Assembly: GCA_014925825.1 (NCBI GenBank)
Contig: JACGCK010000442.1
Span: forward strand, 1 to 23,732
Source of the DNA: Pholiota molesta
Taxonomy: Eukaryota > Basidiomycota > Agaricomycetes > Agaricales > Strophariaceae
DNA: 23,732 nucleotides
Direction: 5' to 3'
This document shows, one piece after another, positions 1 to 10,598 of the stretch. The notes under the pieces were generated by a model. It did no database searches and was not told the DNA's origin. It saw only the letters and a program-made list of their open reading frames with translations. The position numbers were made by a program, and so were the translations under genes. Numbering within the stretch: position 1 is the stretch's first letter; each line of letters begins with the position of its first letter.

Positions 1-965
1 ACAGCCACTCAACTTCTTCCATGCTCTGACGAATGCCAACGGCTCTTGGTGGAGGCTTGGCCAACGCCTCTTTTTCCTCTCCGTGCAGCTGTCTCGTACC
101 AGTGGCACAAATCCCATTCTGACGAAGAGAATATCGCCCTTGTTCGAATTTCACACCCTGAGCTTGGGCGCATTTTAAATCGTCAGAGGTGACGTGTAGT
201 ATGCATTCGGTGCATAGTGAATGCCGTTTGCTTGAGCATATGAATAAAAATCGAGCAGGACGCCACGCCCTGCTATCTTGCCCTGAAATGCTACATACAG
301 CATTCATATATTAGCCTACAAAATCGTGCAAGGGAATATGCTGACCGTGAATCCCATTTCTTCCAGGCTCGTCGAAGGCGCACAGTTTCCCTTTTCCGTC
401 ACCATCGAGATCGAGTACTTCACTGACGTGAAGGTCGTTGTAAAATTGTCCTAGAAATACAGATCATAGTGAGCTCGATACATCCATTCATTCGACAATT
501 TTGAGCGCGGATTCATACCAGTTTTATAATAACTCCAGTGCCTAAAGCCATCCCATTGCGATCCACATTGAGTGTTCATGTAGATCTCGTCGTCCACGAC
601 ATACGAGCCCCGTATCTCGGGCATACGGAACACCTTGTGCTCCAAACCGCTCCGTTTGTATCCTGCTGGGAAAGGTTTGTGCACTTCCCAGTTTAGGCTA
701 CACAGTCTCCCATGCTGGATCTCCGTTTGCGACGCCCGTAAGATACGGGAAGAAGTGAGGAGATTGAGCGATCCTAGCTCATCCTTCGAGGGCGAATCAG
801 AAATATGTTCATAAGAATCCCCATATTGCACCTTTTGAATGAGAATGTATTTAGTTTCGGCTAAGAGTGTTACGAATGTCATCATGCCTTTGGGTCGCCT
901 TCACGAAATGGCAAGGAAGAAAAGGATGGAAATTCAACACTGTCGAAAGGAGATGGAGCGGCCAT
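1..965 (-). pseudogene. Broken cyclase-family (PF04199-like) gene, cut by the left edge
   Basis: Pieces match the fungal putative cyclase / kynurenine-formamidase-like family. Exon 1 (from ATG 965) ends in LPFREGDPK, followed by DELGSLNLLT and the metal-site-like stretch MNTQCGSQWDGFRHW. After an intron at 451-518 comes FYNDLHVSEVLDLDG; after an intron at 291-345 comes GKIAGRGVLLDFYSYAQ. The last frame then hits TAA at 175-177. Family-like sequence continues at once in a second frame (SDDLKCAQAQGVKFEQG), moves near 137 to a third (GDILFVRMGF), and near 81-91 returns to the second (EEKEALAKPPPRAVG). No intron fits these switches. Exon 1 also meets TGA at 882-884 unless a GC-AG intron at 832-887 is used. 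Either the gene is decayed or the sequence near this edge has indel errors. The family hydrolyses cyclic or amide bonds using a metal; the substrate here is unknown. Confidence 0.7.
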
Positions 966-1005
966 GTAGAAAATGAATGAGTAAGCTTTGAACAGACGGA
1001 GCAGG

Positions 1006-1012
1006 TTTTATA
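1006..1012 (-). promoter_or_regulatory. TATA box of the broken cyclase gene
   Basis: TATAAAA on the minus strand lies about 40 bp upstream of the ATG at 965. The core promoter therefore looks intact although the coding sequence is interrupted. Confidence 0.45.
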
Positions 1013-1232
1013 CAGGGCTCACACACGTTTCTCTTGCTTGAGAGAGATTCATGATATTTCAGTAGATGCATGTGTCCTTTCCTAGAATATCTATTTTTAT
1101 GCAGAACTTTCTTTTCCAGGGGACATAAAAACCTGCACGAGTCTCACATAGATGTTTATTATCATTACATTTAATTCATTGGTTTTGCGATATAAACACA
1201 GAAGTCCGTACTCAGCTGCACCTCAGACTTGC

Positions 1233-4200
1233 CTACGAAGGTGGTGCCTGAATTCCGATGATGGGACTCAACCACGACTCATAATCAGCCTCCACCGTGG
1301 GGTTACCAGTGACCTTCAACGCGCGCACAAGTACACGATATTGTCCATTCGGGATGGTGGTGCCATTCGCAAATGTTGGAGTGTCGAGGAAAATAGAGTT
1401 GGATGCATTGTCGGTGGGATCCTAAATAGTTACCATTAATCAACAATCATTCAATTCATTGCAGAGTACACATACATCGTTATTCCGCGTGATAAAGTCG
1501 AGTTCACCAAGCGAGCCAAGAATCTTGACTTGTGCAAATGTGCCGCCTCCGTTTGGATGGGGGAAGCTAAAGAAGGGCAGGCCACCGAGCCCGCGCGACT
1601 GAATCGTAGGCTTGAAATTGATATTCGAATTAACGAGGTCTATGCGGAAGGCAGGCGTTCCGAACGTCAATCTGAAAAGCACCGAATACGTTAGCAAATG
1701 GATTTGGAAAGAACTTTCATCAGCGTACCTCCACAAAAGTGTCGGCCCATCTCCGTTTACAAATGTATAATTTGCTGGTCCAGCTTGCACATTGCCACTA
1801 GCATCCAAAAGCGTTGGCAGAGGCACACCAAAGAACACGTCGGTATCGTCGACCACTTGTTTGTTCTTCAAACTTCCTGCAAGTCCAAGGTAGCTGACGT
1901 GGAACGACTGCGATACAGTGGGTCCAACGAGCTGAATGAAGCCGGAAAAAACAGGGAAAGTTGTTGGGTCGAGTGACGTGGGCAATTTGAATATGGCAAC
2001 GACGATTTGGGTTTGGCCTGGATGGACGGTGAAGGACGATGGAATGATTGTGACAGATGCAGCGGTGGCTGACAGAGGGACAGGGCCGTCAGCTGGGAAG
2101 ATGGTGCCCTAATGTTGATCATTAACGAAGGTCAATAGATGGAACAAAGGGAGTGCATACGGCTTGAACAGTTAGTGCAGTGCCTGCAGGAACATGTTGC
2201 AGCTTGAAAGTTTGCGGAGTGTTTCCAACGTTCCTGACGGTAAATGTTTGGCTATGGTAGGATGCAACAATTAATTTAAAGATGACAAGGTATCTCAAAT
2301 TGTACTTACACAGGCCTGAAGTTTGCCGTATCGTTCAAAATAAGTTCCCCAGGCGAAACGATGGTCGTCGCGTGAATGGCATCAAAGACATTAATCAAAC
2401 CTGCACCCTGTTGCGTCAACGTTTGCAGAGGGTCGCCATCAGTCTTAGTAGAAGGGACGGCCTTGGCGGTCGTCTCAAACAGCGTACGCGCGCCAGATGT
2501 CACTGCCTGTGACCTTCCTTTGACCGAAATTAGTAGTGCGGAGCTCGCGGCGACAAATGGTGTGGCCATGGATGTGCCGGAGAGAACGGCGAACGAGCCG
2601 AGAGGCACAGGGAAGGTCGACAGGATGTTTCCTCCTGGGGCGGCCACGGCTGGTTTGAAGAAGAAATCGTTGGACGGGCCATAGCTGAGTGATAACATGG
2701 CTTAGGAATAAATATTGAATAAAATCGGCAAGCACTGTACCTAGTGAAGGATGAGATAAGGCCTCCGTTTGGGTCAGGGAAATTGAAGGCGCCGCCAACT
2801 TGAGGGAATGAGATCGTCACTGGCGCATTGGCAGCAAATTGTTGAACCAGCTATGTAGCAGCAGCGAGATCAATAGTTGAGATGGAAAAATATCGTAGGG
2901 TACTCACGAATTCACCATCGGCGGCTTGAATCAAAACAGCAGTAAAATTCCCAACGGAGATGCCAGCAAAACCATTTCCATTACTGACAACATATGTCAG
3001 CTCATCCGTTCATATGGGAATTATGTAAAAACATACTCGTAGATGAACGTATTAACACCACCTTTAGCAGCAATATTGGTGAGTTTTTGAACCTAAAAGG
3101 AAGAATGGAGGGTCAGTACACTTAATGTCGACCGATGAAAAGGAGTCTTACAAATGTGCAAGTACCACGACGGACAACAACCAAGAACTTTGATAAATCA
3201 GGCGTGCTATCCGGGAGAGGGTTGCACGCATCATCTACGATAGTAGTGTCAGTCGAAGTAGCGAAGATAGGAAGAGCGCCGTCGATAGCGAGAGGGAAGG
3301 TTGCGAAGTAAGTGATTGGATCATGCTGGATGCCACCAACAGTCGCATTCTGCAGCGGAATCACCGTGCTGAATGGGCGACAGATTCCGTCAGAAGACGT
3401 TCTATTAAATTGCGAAGCGGTGATTAGATTACTCACTTATCGAGACTGGCCACTGAGATAGCATTAATGCCATTTCCGGGGCCTGAAGTGTACCAAGAAC
3501 CAGAGGAGCCCTGTGATGGTGCAATACGAAGCAGATGAGCAGCTGAACGGCAAGAGATTACTGCAAAACTTACGTCATTGCCCGCGGCGATAGTGACGAT
3601 CTTGCCGTTAGCAGAGATCCTGCTAGAGAGCACGGAGGTCGTACTCTCGGTCCAGCCATCGGCGCCTCCCAAAGACATAGTAAGGATGTCTTGACCTTCG
3701 CTCACACCTCGAAGGAGTGCTTCCACCAGGACTGGAGAAAGTTCGGTAAGTCCAAATATATCTGAAGGAGAAAAAAAATAACGCACTGTCATCAGTAACG
3801 GATCCCGTGCAACCAAAGACCCTGTAGGCTGTGATGGATGCACCAAAGGCGACGCCACTGATGTTGAATGGGTTTCCGGGATTAGCGCCAATGATACCCT
3901 AGGAGTAAAATGATGAGCACACATTATGGGTCGACGATCTTGTGCGACTCACTCCAACATGCGTTCCATGTCCTGATAAATCAATGAGAAAACGTATTTA
4001 GATTTGCGATGAACCAGCTACGCACCGTTACATTGATCCAAAGGATCAGAATCCGGGATAGGTGTGTTCGTACCTAGTATTATTTAGGTTGGTCTCAGCA
4101 TCTCCGAGGTTTTCAATTGACTTATACTTACCATCATATGCATCGCCCACGAAGTCGAATCCTCCAATAACCTTGTGGCCAGGCCCAATGCCTCCTCCGA

Positions 4201-4998
4201 GGGAAGGATGTGTATAATCAATACCAGTATCAATGCTATGCAGTGGTTAACCTCCTATAATGAATCAATGTCCGTTTCTACATACATTCCAATCTTGATT
4301 CCTGTCCCGATGATTCCTTGAGCGTGAAGTTTATCAACTCCCTGTTTGGCGGGTTAATCGCATAGAGCTGATGATCGGCGAGGAAATACTCACTGTCAAA
4401 ATATGCGTCGACTCGGAATCAGGAGGGACGAGCGGATCGGTCAAGCCTGTCACGACATGCGAAAACACTGGCCTAGGATTGAAATTAAATGCGGAAGATC
4501 ATTATATGATGGCATGATTTACATACTTAGGTGCAGCAATCCGAACAACGGGACGAATGGCTTTGACACCTGGAGTGTTCGCGATTGCGGCAACATCCTG
4601 AAAGATGTTAGCTTCATGGAAGAATTCATAGAACAAATTTTCATACCTGCGCGCTCTTCACAGTCACGGATGCGCCTACGAAGAGTCCAGATGCATCGTA
4701 CTCCTTGTTTACATCGAATCCAATAGCACGCTCTTGCAGAGAGGCATAGACGGCGTCCAAAGACTGAAATTCAAGGGTCAACAGGTTTATCAGATTAGAT
4801 ATTTATTTAAAAACGCACTCGAGCAAATGATCTCTTGGTGGGAATATTCGAAAGCTCGTCGACTTCAATGATGAACTGATTCTGGACAACTGGTAAATTG
4901 GTGCCCTTCTTCGCATCTGAGAGGGGGAACTTGGCGCCAAAGACCAAGCTCGCACTGAACAAGGTAGGCAACAAAGCCAAGAATGTGGCGGACTTCAT
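1233..4998 (-). CDS. Secreted subtilisin-like serine protease (S8) with I9 propeptide and PA insertion
   Basis: Exons (minus): 4998-4819, 4763-4647, 4597-4527, 4472-4394, 4341-4286, 4235-4132, 4073-4026, 3972-3953, 3898-3787, 3731-3574, 3510-3437, 3368-3152, 3092-3037, 2983-2908, 2850-2741, 2684-2310, 2251-2161, 2108-1729, 1671-1476, 1421-1233. They total 2709 nt, or 902 aa. Residues 1-22 form a signal peptide (MKSATFLALLPTLFSASLVF...). An I9-type propeptide follows (QNQFIIEVDEL, then VGASVTVKSAQ). The catalytic triad is visible: Asp170 in IIDTGIDYTHP, His220 in CNGHGTHVG and Ser531 in LSGTSMATPF, with oxyanion Asn314 in TIAAGND. A protease-associated domain sits at about 340-460. The C-terminal 300 residues look like Fn3-like subtilase domains (QTFTVRNVGNTPQTFKL). 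It should be an active endopeptidase, secreted or wall-associated. ATG 4998 is chosen because it starts the signal peptide. The chain is long but fits the fungal PA-containing subtilases. Confidence 0.93.
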
Positions 4999-5053
4999 AG
5001 TCAAGGTCAGGGGGGCGACGCGGGCGACCGTGCATAACCTTGAGAACGATCCA

Positions 5054-5062
5054 CCTTTTATG
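5054..5062 (-). promoter_or_regulatory. TATA-like box of the subtilase gene
   Basis: CATAAAAGG on the minus strand lies about 57 bp upstream of the ATG at 4998, a normal distance for a fungal core promoter. Confidence 0.45.
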
Positions 5063-6020
5063 CGCCCGATCCAAATTTTGTATTACAGTGGGAAGTCGAA
5101 GAGGGAAATCAGGCCGTAAAGGTGCATGCGGCGCTGACATTGTGAGCACGCTGCGGTATTTCGGGTGTCAGCCTTCCCGAAAGGGAGACGACATCCTTGA
5201 TAGAATGGTACCATTCAAATTGCAAGTCGTGTAGTCGGCATAACCTCTTGTTCAAACCGCTGGCAAATCTTTCTGCTGTATCTGAGGGTCCGACAAGAGA
5301 GAGATAAAAACACGATCGTGCGTCCATAAAGTCCGTAGGTCCTAGGAGAAAAGCGTTCGAAAGATATGAATAAGGATAGAATGTTGACGAAGTCCATGTG
5401 CAGAGTTAGCAATTTAACTTCGTCCCTATTCAAGATTGATGCGCTCAATTAGTATGACGGCCAAAAAGGAACTTTGCTCGCAGAAGAATTCTTGGCATCG
5501 TCGCCCATAGTAAGCCCGAATTGCTTATCGCGTGAGAGGGTATTCAATTATCGCCAGTGCAAAACGCGGGTCATTTAAATAGCGGGCCAGCAAGCCCAGC
5601 TGGGAAGTCAAGGGAGAGAACATGCCAAATGGTGACGGGGCCATGTGGGCGTCTTGCTAGTGTGAGAGCCATCGTGCTTGGGCATCGGGACCAGAGGGGT
5701 AATTGTCCAGTAGTGTTCGGTTTGTTGGTACTATGGCACAGAAATTACTTGAGTCTGTAGATATGATACTTCAAGCTGAAGCTAAGCTCAAACTTGGAGG
5801 ATCGGAGGATCACCAAGACCCACTATAACTAATCATCCAGACGTCCCCAGATGAGAAAATGTACGTGGTTAGACTCACCATTACTCATTCGGTATCTGAA
5901 GTGATTGAGATGGCCATAGCTCGCCCCAAATCAATATTGGTAGCACTCCCAAGAGCAAGTGTTTCTCAAGCTGAACAAAACGGCAACACAACGATGACAG
6001 TGGTTGAAAGAGAAACGCAC

Positions 6021-6026
6021 CACGTG
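6021..6026. promoter_or_regulatory. Perfect E-box (CACGTG) upstream of muskelin
   Basis: The palindrome CACGTG lies 185 bp upstream of the muskelin ATG. It is the core site of fungal bHLH factors. One six-base site is weak evidence on its own. Confidence 0.3.
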
Positions 6027-6210
6027 ATTTTAATCAGTGGACGCGTTCCTAAATTTCTTACCTAATAGTAATTGACATCGTTCTATGTGCCACCGCCCAA
6101 ACGCTGACAAGACTTTGAACAACGTTACGAAGGGCTAATTCAAATTGACAACAACCAAGAAGACAAGTGAATAACTATATTGCTTTGCTCTATCAGCCTA
6201 TCGATCTGTC

Positions 6211-9200
6211 ATGTCCGTCTCGGTAACTCGGAGTCCAACACCACCTTCCGTCATACCATTGACCTATTCCATCGCATCTTCAACGCCGCATAGTGGAAAA
6301 TATGGGCCAGAAAACATCATAGCCGATAAACCTCTGGACCAATCTAGCAGATGGAGTGGTGCTCTTCAAGGAAATGCCAAGCAGTGGCTAATGTTGCGTC
6401 TAGAGTCGCTGGCGGTTCTCAGTACGTCCCTATAATCTACCTCGGAGAACGTGAAGCTGATTCGTTCCAATGCGATTTCAGAAACAATTACTTTTGGAAA
6501 GGTACGAAACAAGGTCATATCCAGAGAACCCTATTGAAGGCTCTCATTTCCAGTTCCACAAGGGCAAGTGGAGATAGCTCAACGCTGTTCAACTCAGACT
6601 AACTTTATCTACAGCGCACCCATGTAACGTGAAAGAGCTCAAGGTCTTCGTCGGCATTTCAGAAGACCATATGACTGAAGTGCTTCATGCAAGCTTGAAG
6701 AACGATGCTTACCCCGAAACATTTACTTTGAAGCATGTCAATAATAACGGCGTCGCCTTTCCAACTCAATATGTCAAGATTGTGCCTGTTGTGTATGCCT
6801 CAACATTATTGTAGTAATCTCCCTGACTAACATACTCACTCAGTGCTCATGATCAAAAATTCCACATCTCAATATGGCATGTTTCTCTGACAGGAATTAC
6901 CGACTCGACATATGTCGAAAAAATTCGCCAGAACTACGATGATGTGAGCCTTGACAACATCTACATAATGTTTGTGTCCTAAGCTACTTGATAGTTCCGA
7001 GAAACAGCAGTCCTTCGCTATGTCCTCAAACATCTTCGCCAACGAAGGCTCCTCACACCTTATCAATCTATCCTAGACCGTGCCAACATCCGCCTCGAAC
7101 ATCCCCTTATCACCCAATTCCACGAAAGTCTTGTCCTCCACGGGAACTGGTCGAAATCTGAGAAACTGCTCGATTCCATGGCCTCAGCCGGCCTATTCGA
7201 CGCCCATCTGAACTCATCTCAACCCCACGCCGTATGGACCCGGCTTTCTGGCACAGATCCAGATGGGGACGTCCCTCCTGCTCGCGGAGGACACGCTATG
7301 TGCATGGATCCAGTGAATGAGATGATCTACATCTTTGGTGGGTGGGATGGTGAAAAGAGCTTGGATGATTTCTGGGTCTACAGCGTCAAAGAGGACAAAT
7401 GGAGGGTATTGAGCCATAGCACCACTAACGAACCCAACGCCCCGGGCGCTAGGTCTTGCCACAAGATGGTATTTGATACGAAAAATGGAACCATCTATGT
7501 GTTGGGTCGGTTGAACGACGAAGACGGGCTCAGAGCGCCTGATCCTGCAGCTCGGACGGCGCAGCAGGCGGCTGGAGGATATCGACAGCCACCACAACAG
7601 CAAGAACCACCCCCTGGCGACGAAAATGAAAGCTCATCAGCCCCAACGCCAAAATCGCTCACTTCCGAGTTCTATCGTTATCATACCCGCGGGGTTCTAG
7701 AAGGAAAGTGGGATTTTCTCTCAACTGACACCGCAGTAGGCTGTTCCGTTTCATTTGTTGCATTGTTTGATTCTCAACAGAAATGATTGCAGTCGTCTGG
7801 CGGCCCTCCGTTGATTTTTGATCACCAAATGGTCGTGGATTCCGAGGCCCAGATCATATATGTTTTTGGTGGACGTGTCGTTGATGGAGATTGGGATGTG
7901 TCGAAATTTTCGGGGCTGTACAGCTATGATATTGCTTCTAGCAAATGGAAGACGCTCCAGTAAGTCGGATGTCCTTTGTTTCTTTGGAGCGATGACGCTG
8001 ATGCTTATTATCAGACAGCCTCTTACAGATCCATTACATGGGTCGCAAGTGATACCATCGCGATTCGGTATGTCTGCCTTTCCAAAGCTCGGCATGACCT
8101 GACAATTGACATAATGATATTCAGGTCATTCCATGGTTCTAGACTCTCCATCAAAGACGTTATACATCTTCGCCGGCCAGCGAGACGACAAATATCTTTC
8201 GGATATGTACACCTACAACCTCAACACTGGTGTCGCGACAGAGATATTCTCCAACTTCACCCCAGTAGGAGGACCTGAGGCGTGCTTCACGCAACGAGCC
8301 GTCATCGACCCAGCGCTGAAGGAAGTATACGTGTACGTGTAAATTATCCACTTTCGTTTCTTATATCTCGTCTCCTAATTGTCATGTCGCATACCTTAGA
8401 TTCTGCGGCCTAACAAGGGGTTCCACTCCAAGCGCCCAGAGCACCCTTAGCGCTTACCTCGCGAATTGGATCTACCGCTACGACACTCGCCCTGGAAAAT
8501 GGATGCGCATACTCCAAGAGCCAGGAAAAGCCATCGCGGAGATGCCTCAGCCGCGCTTCGCGCATCAGGTCGTGTACAACCCGAATACCAAGTCGGTGTT
8601 CTTGCATGGTGGGAACGCGGGGGGTGCACCAGCGAGTGACGGCGAGCGGGCTGGAAGGGCGGCGGATGGCGAGGCGATTGTTGTTGATGGCATTGAAGAT
8701 GGGCCGTTAAAGGAGAAGAGACTAGATGATTTTTGGAGGATGGAGCTTAGAAGGTGATACTTTCGCTGTGTTCAATTGTTCCAGCTAATTTCTTACTCGT
8801 CGTAGACCTGGACCTGAACAGATTATACGACATGCTAAATTCCAGATCCGCAGACAACAGTATGTTGCATTTCGCATTTTACAGCAGCTTAGTTTACCAT
8901 GGCGAACAGGTTCAGAGAGATGTGCGAAGAAGAAGCCCCCGTCAAGGCGCTCAGCTTCCTTCAAACCCAAGTTTCGAGTGTCGTCGACCACACCGACACC
9001 AAAGAAACGGAAGTCTTCCGTTCCTTACTCACTCACCTCTTATCACCACCGCCTCCTCGACTTTCGTCCTCAGCTTCTGTTGCTAGTTCTTCGCAAGCGA
9101 GACGCGAAGAATCCAGGGAATCAAGTGGCCGGCCGCATAAACGGTCCCGCGCCTCAAGCTCAGATGGGAGCTGGGATTGGGCGAGCGAGCGCGGCCCCCA

Positions 9201-9456
9201 CGCGTCTTCGTCCTCGTCTCCGTCCAGGTATGCCGATGGCGGCGAGACGCGACGGCTGCGTGACATGGTCGATCCACTGGAGAGCGCTATCGGTGGAAGT
9301 GACTCTGGAGACGGGCCGCTGTTGAGCGGCGCGCGGTACAGTCAGCGTACGGAGGTGTTTGAGAGCGTGCTTAAATTTATTGTTGACGACGAGAAGCAGC
9401 CGTCACAGAGCTTGTTGGATTTGGTGGAAAAGGATCGGTGTCGGGATGGGATGTAA
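6211..9456 (+). CDS. MKLN1: Muskelin, substrate-recruiting kelch subunit of the GID/CTLH ubiquitin ligase
   Basis: Exons: 6211-6421, 6482-6501, 6554-6563, 6615-6792, 6844-6943, 6995-7735, 7793-7959, 8015-8067, 8125-8332, 8400-8753, 8806-8859, 8910-9456. They total 2643 nt, or 880 aa. The domain order is that of muskelin: N-terminal discoidin-like domain (about 1-172, with ITFGKFHKAHPCNVKELKVF spanning three joins and LKNDAYPETFTLKH); LisH (FRETAVLRYVLKHLRQ, from 174) and CTLH (to about 250); kelch repeats (IYIFGGWDGEKSLDDFWVYS, IYVFGGR, LYIFAGQR, RFAHQVVYNPNTKSVFLHGG); and the conserved tail (ALSFLQTQVSSVVDHTD, YSQRTEVFESVL). It is longer than the roughly 735 aa animal protein because of a Pro/Gln insert near 405-430, an Ala/Gly-rich insert in the last kelch part, and a Ser-rich insert at about 742-806. 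In other eukaryotes muskelin binds the CTLH E3 complex in cytoplasm and nucleus. Intron 3 is GC-AG. Confidence 0.96.
6564..6614 (+). other. GC-AG intron 3 of muskelin, next to a 10-nt exon
   Basis: The 10-nt exon 6554-6563 (TTCCACAAGG) is followed by donor GCAAGT, and the intron ends CTACAG at 6614. Joining gives FHKAHPCNVKELKVF, which matches the family. Reading through instead hits a stop in the intron. The donor otherwise fits the splice consensus at every position. Confidence 0.85.
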
Positions 9457-9841
9457 TGATATGTGGGAGCTTGGATCTTTTGTTGTGTATGTACATTACT
9501 TGTGTATGATTATGGGGATTGTCATGAATTTCTCAAAGGATGGTTACACCAATTTTGAAAACCATATGGCTATATAACACCTATCAATAGGAGCCATACT
9601 ATTGTTGGTTACGACTTCCTGTAGTCAAATTTCTTCTGTCGAAACGGTTGTGTCACGTTTGAAAGCATAACAGAACAAATAGTAGGCGGCTAGCGTGGTG
9701 AAGAGATATGTGCTGCATTGGGCAATACTCCTGGAAAATGTCAGATATAAAGTCATAACGATGGCCAAAAGACACGATACCTAGCCAGAAGGATACGTAG
9801 TGATTTTCGAAAATCGACAGCAACTCATTGAATGTTCCACT
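9457..9841. other. Convergent 3' region of muskelin and prefoldin 4, with a candidate 3'-UTR intron
   Basis: These 385 bp separate two stop codons that face each other, so both 3' UTRs and polyadenylation sites must lie here. On the minus strand, 9780-9731 has intron features: donor GTATCG, branch-like CTGAC and acceptor TTCCAG, 50 bp long. The sequence after it (9730 downward) can be read as a short hydrophobic peptide, but I found no start codon for it. A 3'-UTR intron of the prefoldin transcript is the simplest reading. Confidence 0.3.
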
Positions 9842-10451
9842 TTACTCGTCCAGATTGATAGCCTTGCCGAACTTAGAGTATAGTTTGACCTTGAGATCCT
9901 TCATTTGCATTTCGCATTCATCTGCTTGGACAGCAAGGGCAGACACTTTAGAGTCAACGATCGCTTGATCCTTTTCAAGACGCTTGAGCGCGCGGGGCTG
10001 AGGCATGTGAACAAAAGCCTCTCCGACTTTGTATCTGGAGAGATTTTGGATATATAGTCAATGGAATGGTGTAGAAATGCAAAAGGCGCGTACAAGATGA
10101 GTTCGTCTTCATCTGCGAGCTCTAGCTCCGTTGAGAGATCATCGAGCGCCTCTTTTTCTTGCTATCGGCACAGGATCAGCAGAGATCGAGAATCGCGCGC
10201 GTCGCAAGCTGACCTTGAGATCGGTTAGTTTCTCTTCGATTATCCGTATCCTGTTGTTGAGTTTGGAGAAGGTGTTGATGCGCTGCTGGTCCTCTGCTAT
10301 GTATCAGTTCCGATTCTAGGTTATCGAGGTATACCATACGCACCCCAAGTAACCTCTGCAGCGTCATCGGTCTCCTCTTCCTGCTCGAGCTGACGAGGTC
10401 ATATGAACGTGATTTCGACGACTGGGAAAAACCAGAGCGTACCATGCGCAT
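9842..10451 (-). CDS. PFD4: Prefoldin subunit 4
   Basis: Exons (minus): 10451-10443, 10389-10344, 10296-10214, 10161-10094, 10034-9842. They total 399 nt, or 132 aa, the usual size for this subunit. The first exon codes only for MRM. The order is typical: acidic N-terminus (EQEEETDDAAEVTWAEDQQ), a coiled-coil helix (INTFSKLNNRIRIIEEKL), the central beta-hairpin stretch (LADEDELILYKVGEAFVHM), a second helix, and the conserved C-terminus (MKDLKVKLYSKFGKAINLDE). The beta-type prefoldin subunit 4 (yeast Gim3) joins the cytosolic hexamer that holds unfolded actin and tubulin and passes them to the CCT chaperonin. It shares a 147-bp start-to-start interval with the sphingosine phosphate lyase gene. 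Confidence 0.95.
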
Positions 10452-10598
10452 GTTGGATGGTGGAAGTTGAAAAGGAAGCCGTTCCTGGTCATGAATCGCC
10501 CAATCGGTTATGTCATCGCGTGTCCGTGCCTGTTCGTGCGAACAGCGCTAACATGGCCACTTTAGTTTCACGAGCTAATTGCTTGGACCACTACCGCC
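10452..10598. promoter_or_regulatory. Shared divergent promoter of prefoldin 4 and sphingosine phosphate lyase
   Basis: Only 147 bp separate the two start codons, which face away from each other. Both core promoters and 5' UTRs must fit here or overlap the opposite gene. I saw no strong TATA box, which fits constitutive expression of both genes. Confidence 0.6.

Larger units (their letters stand above)
4999..6210. other. Intergenic region between divergent subtilase and muskelin genes
   Basis: About 1.2 kb with only short open frames in all six phases. None has a recognisable motif or can be chained through plausible splice sites. I saw no tRNA-like cloverleaf and no clear repeats. It probably holds the two promoters: a TATA-like box on the subtilase side and an E-box on the muskelin side. 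Confidence 0.6.

Noticed and set aside
2475..2820. Minus-strand open frames overlapping the subtilase exons
   Set aside because: They are other-frame shadows of exons 15 and 16, which carry the catalytic Ser motif.
3402..3436. 35-bp intron in the subtilase gene using the nearer acceptor
   Set aside because: Too short compared with all others, and the 68-bp version (3369-3436) gives SLDNTVIPLQNATV, which fits the family better.
5557..6065. Plus-strand open frames upstream of muskelin
   Set aside because: Short, no motifs, no plausible splicing into muskelin, whose ATG at 6211 already gives a complete N-terminus.
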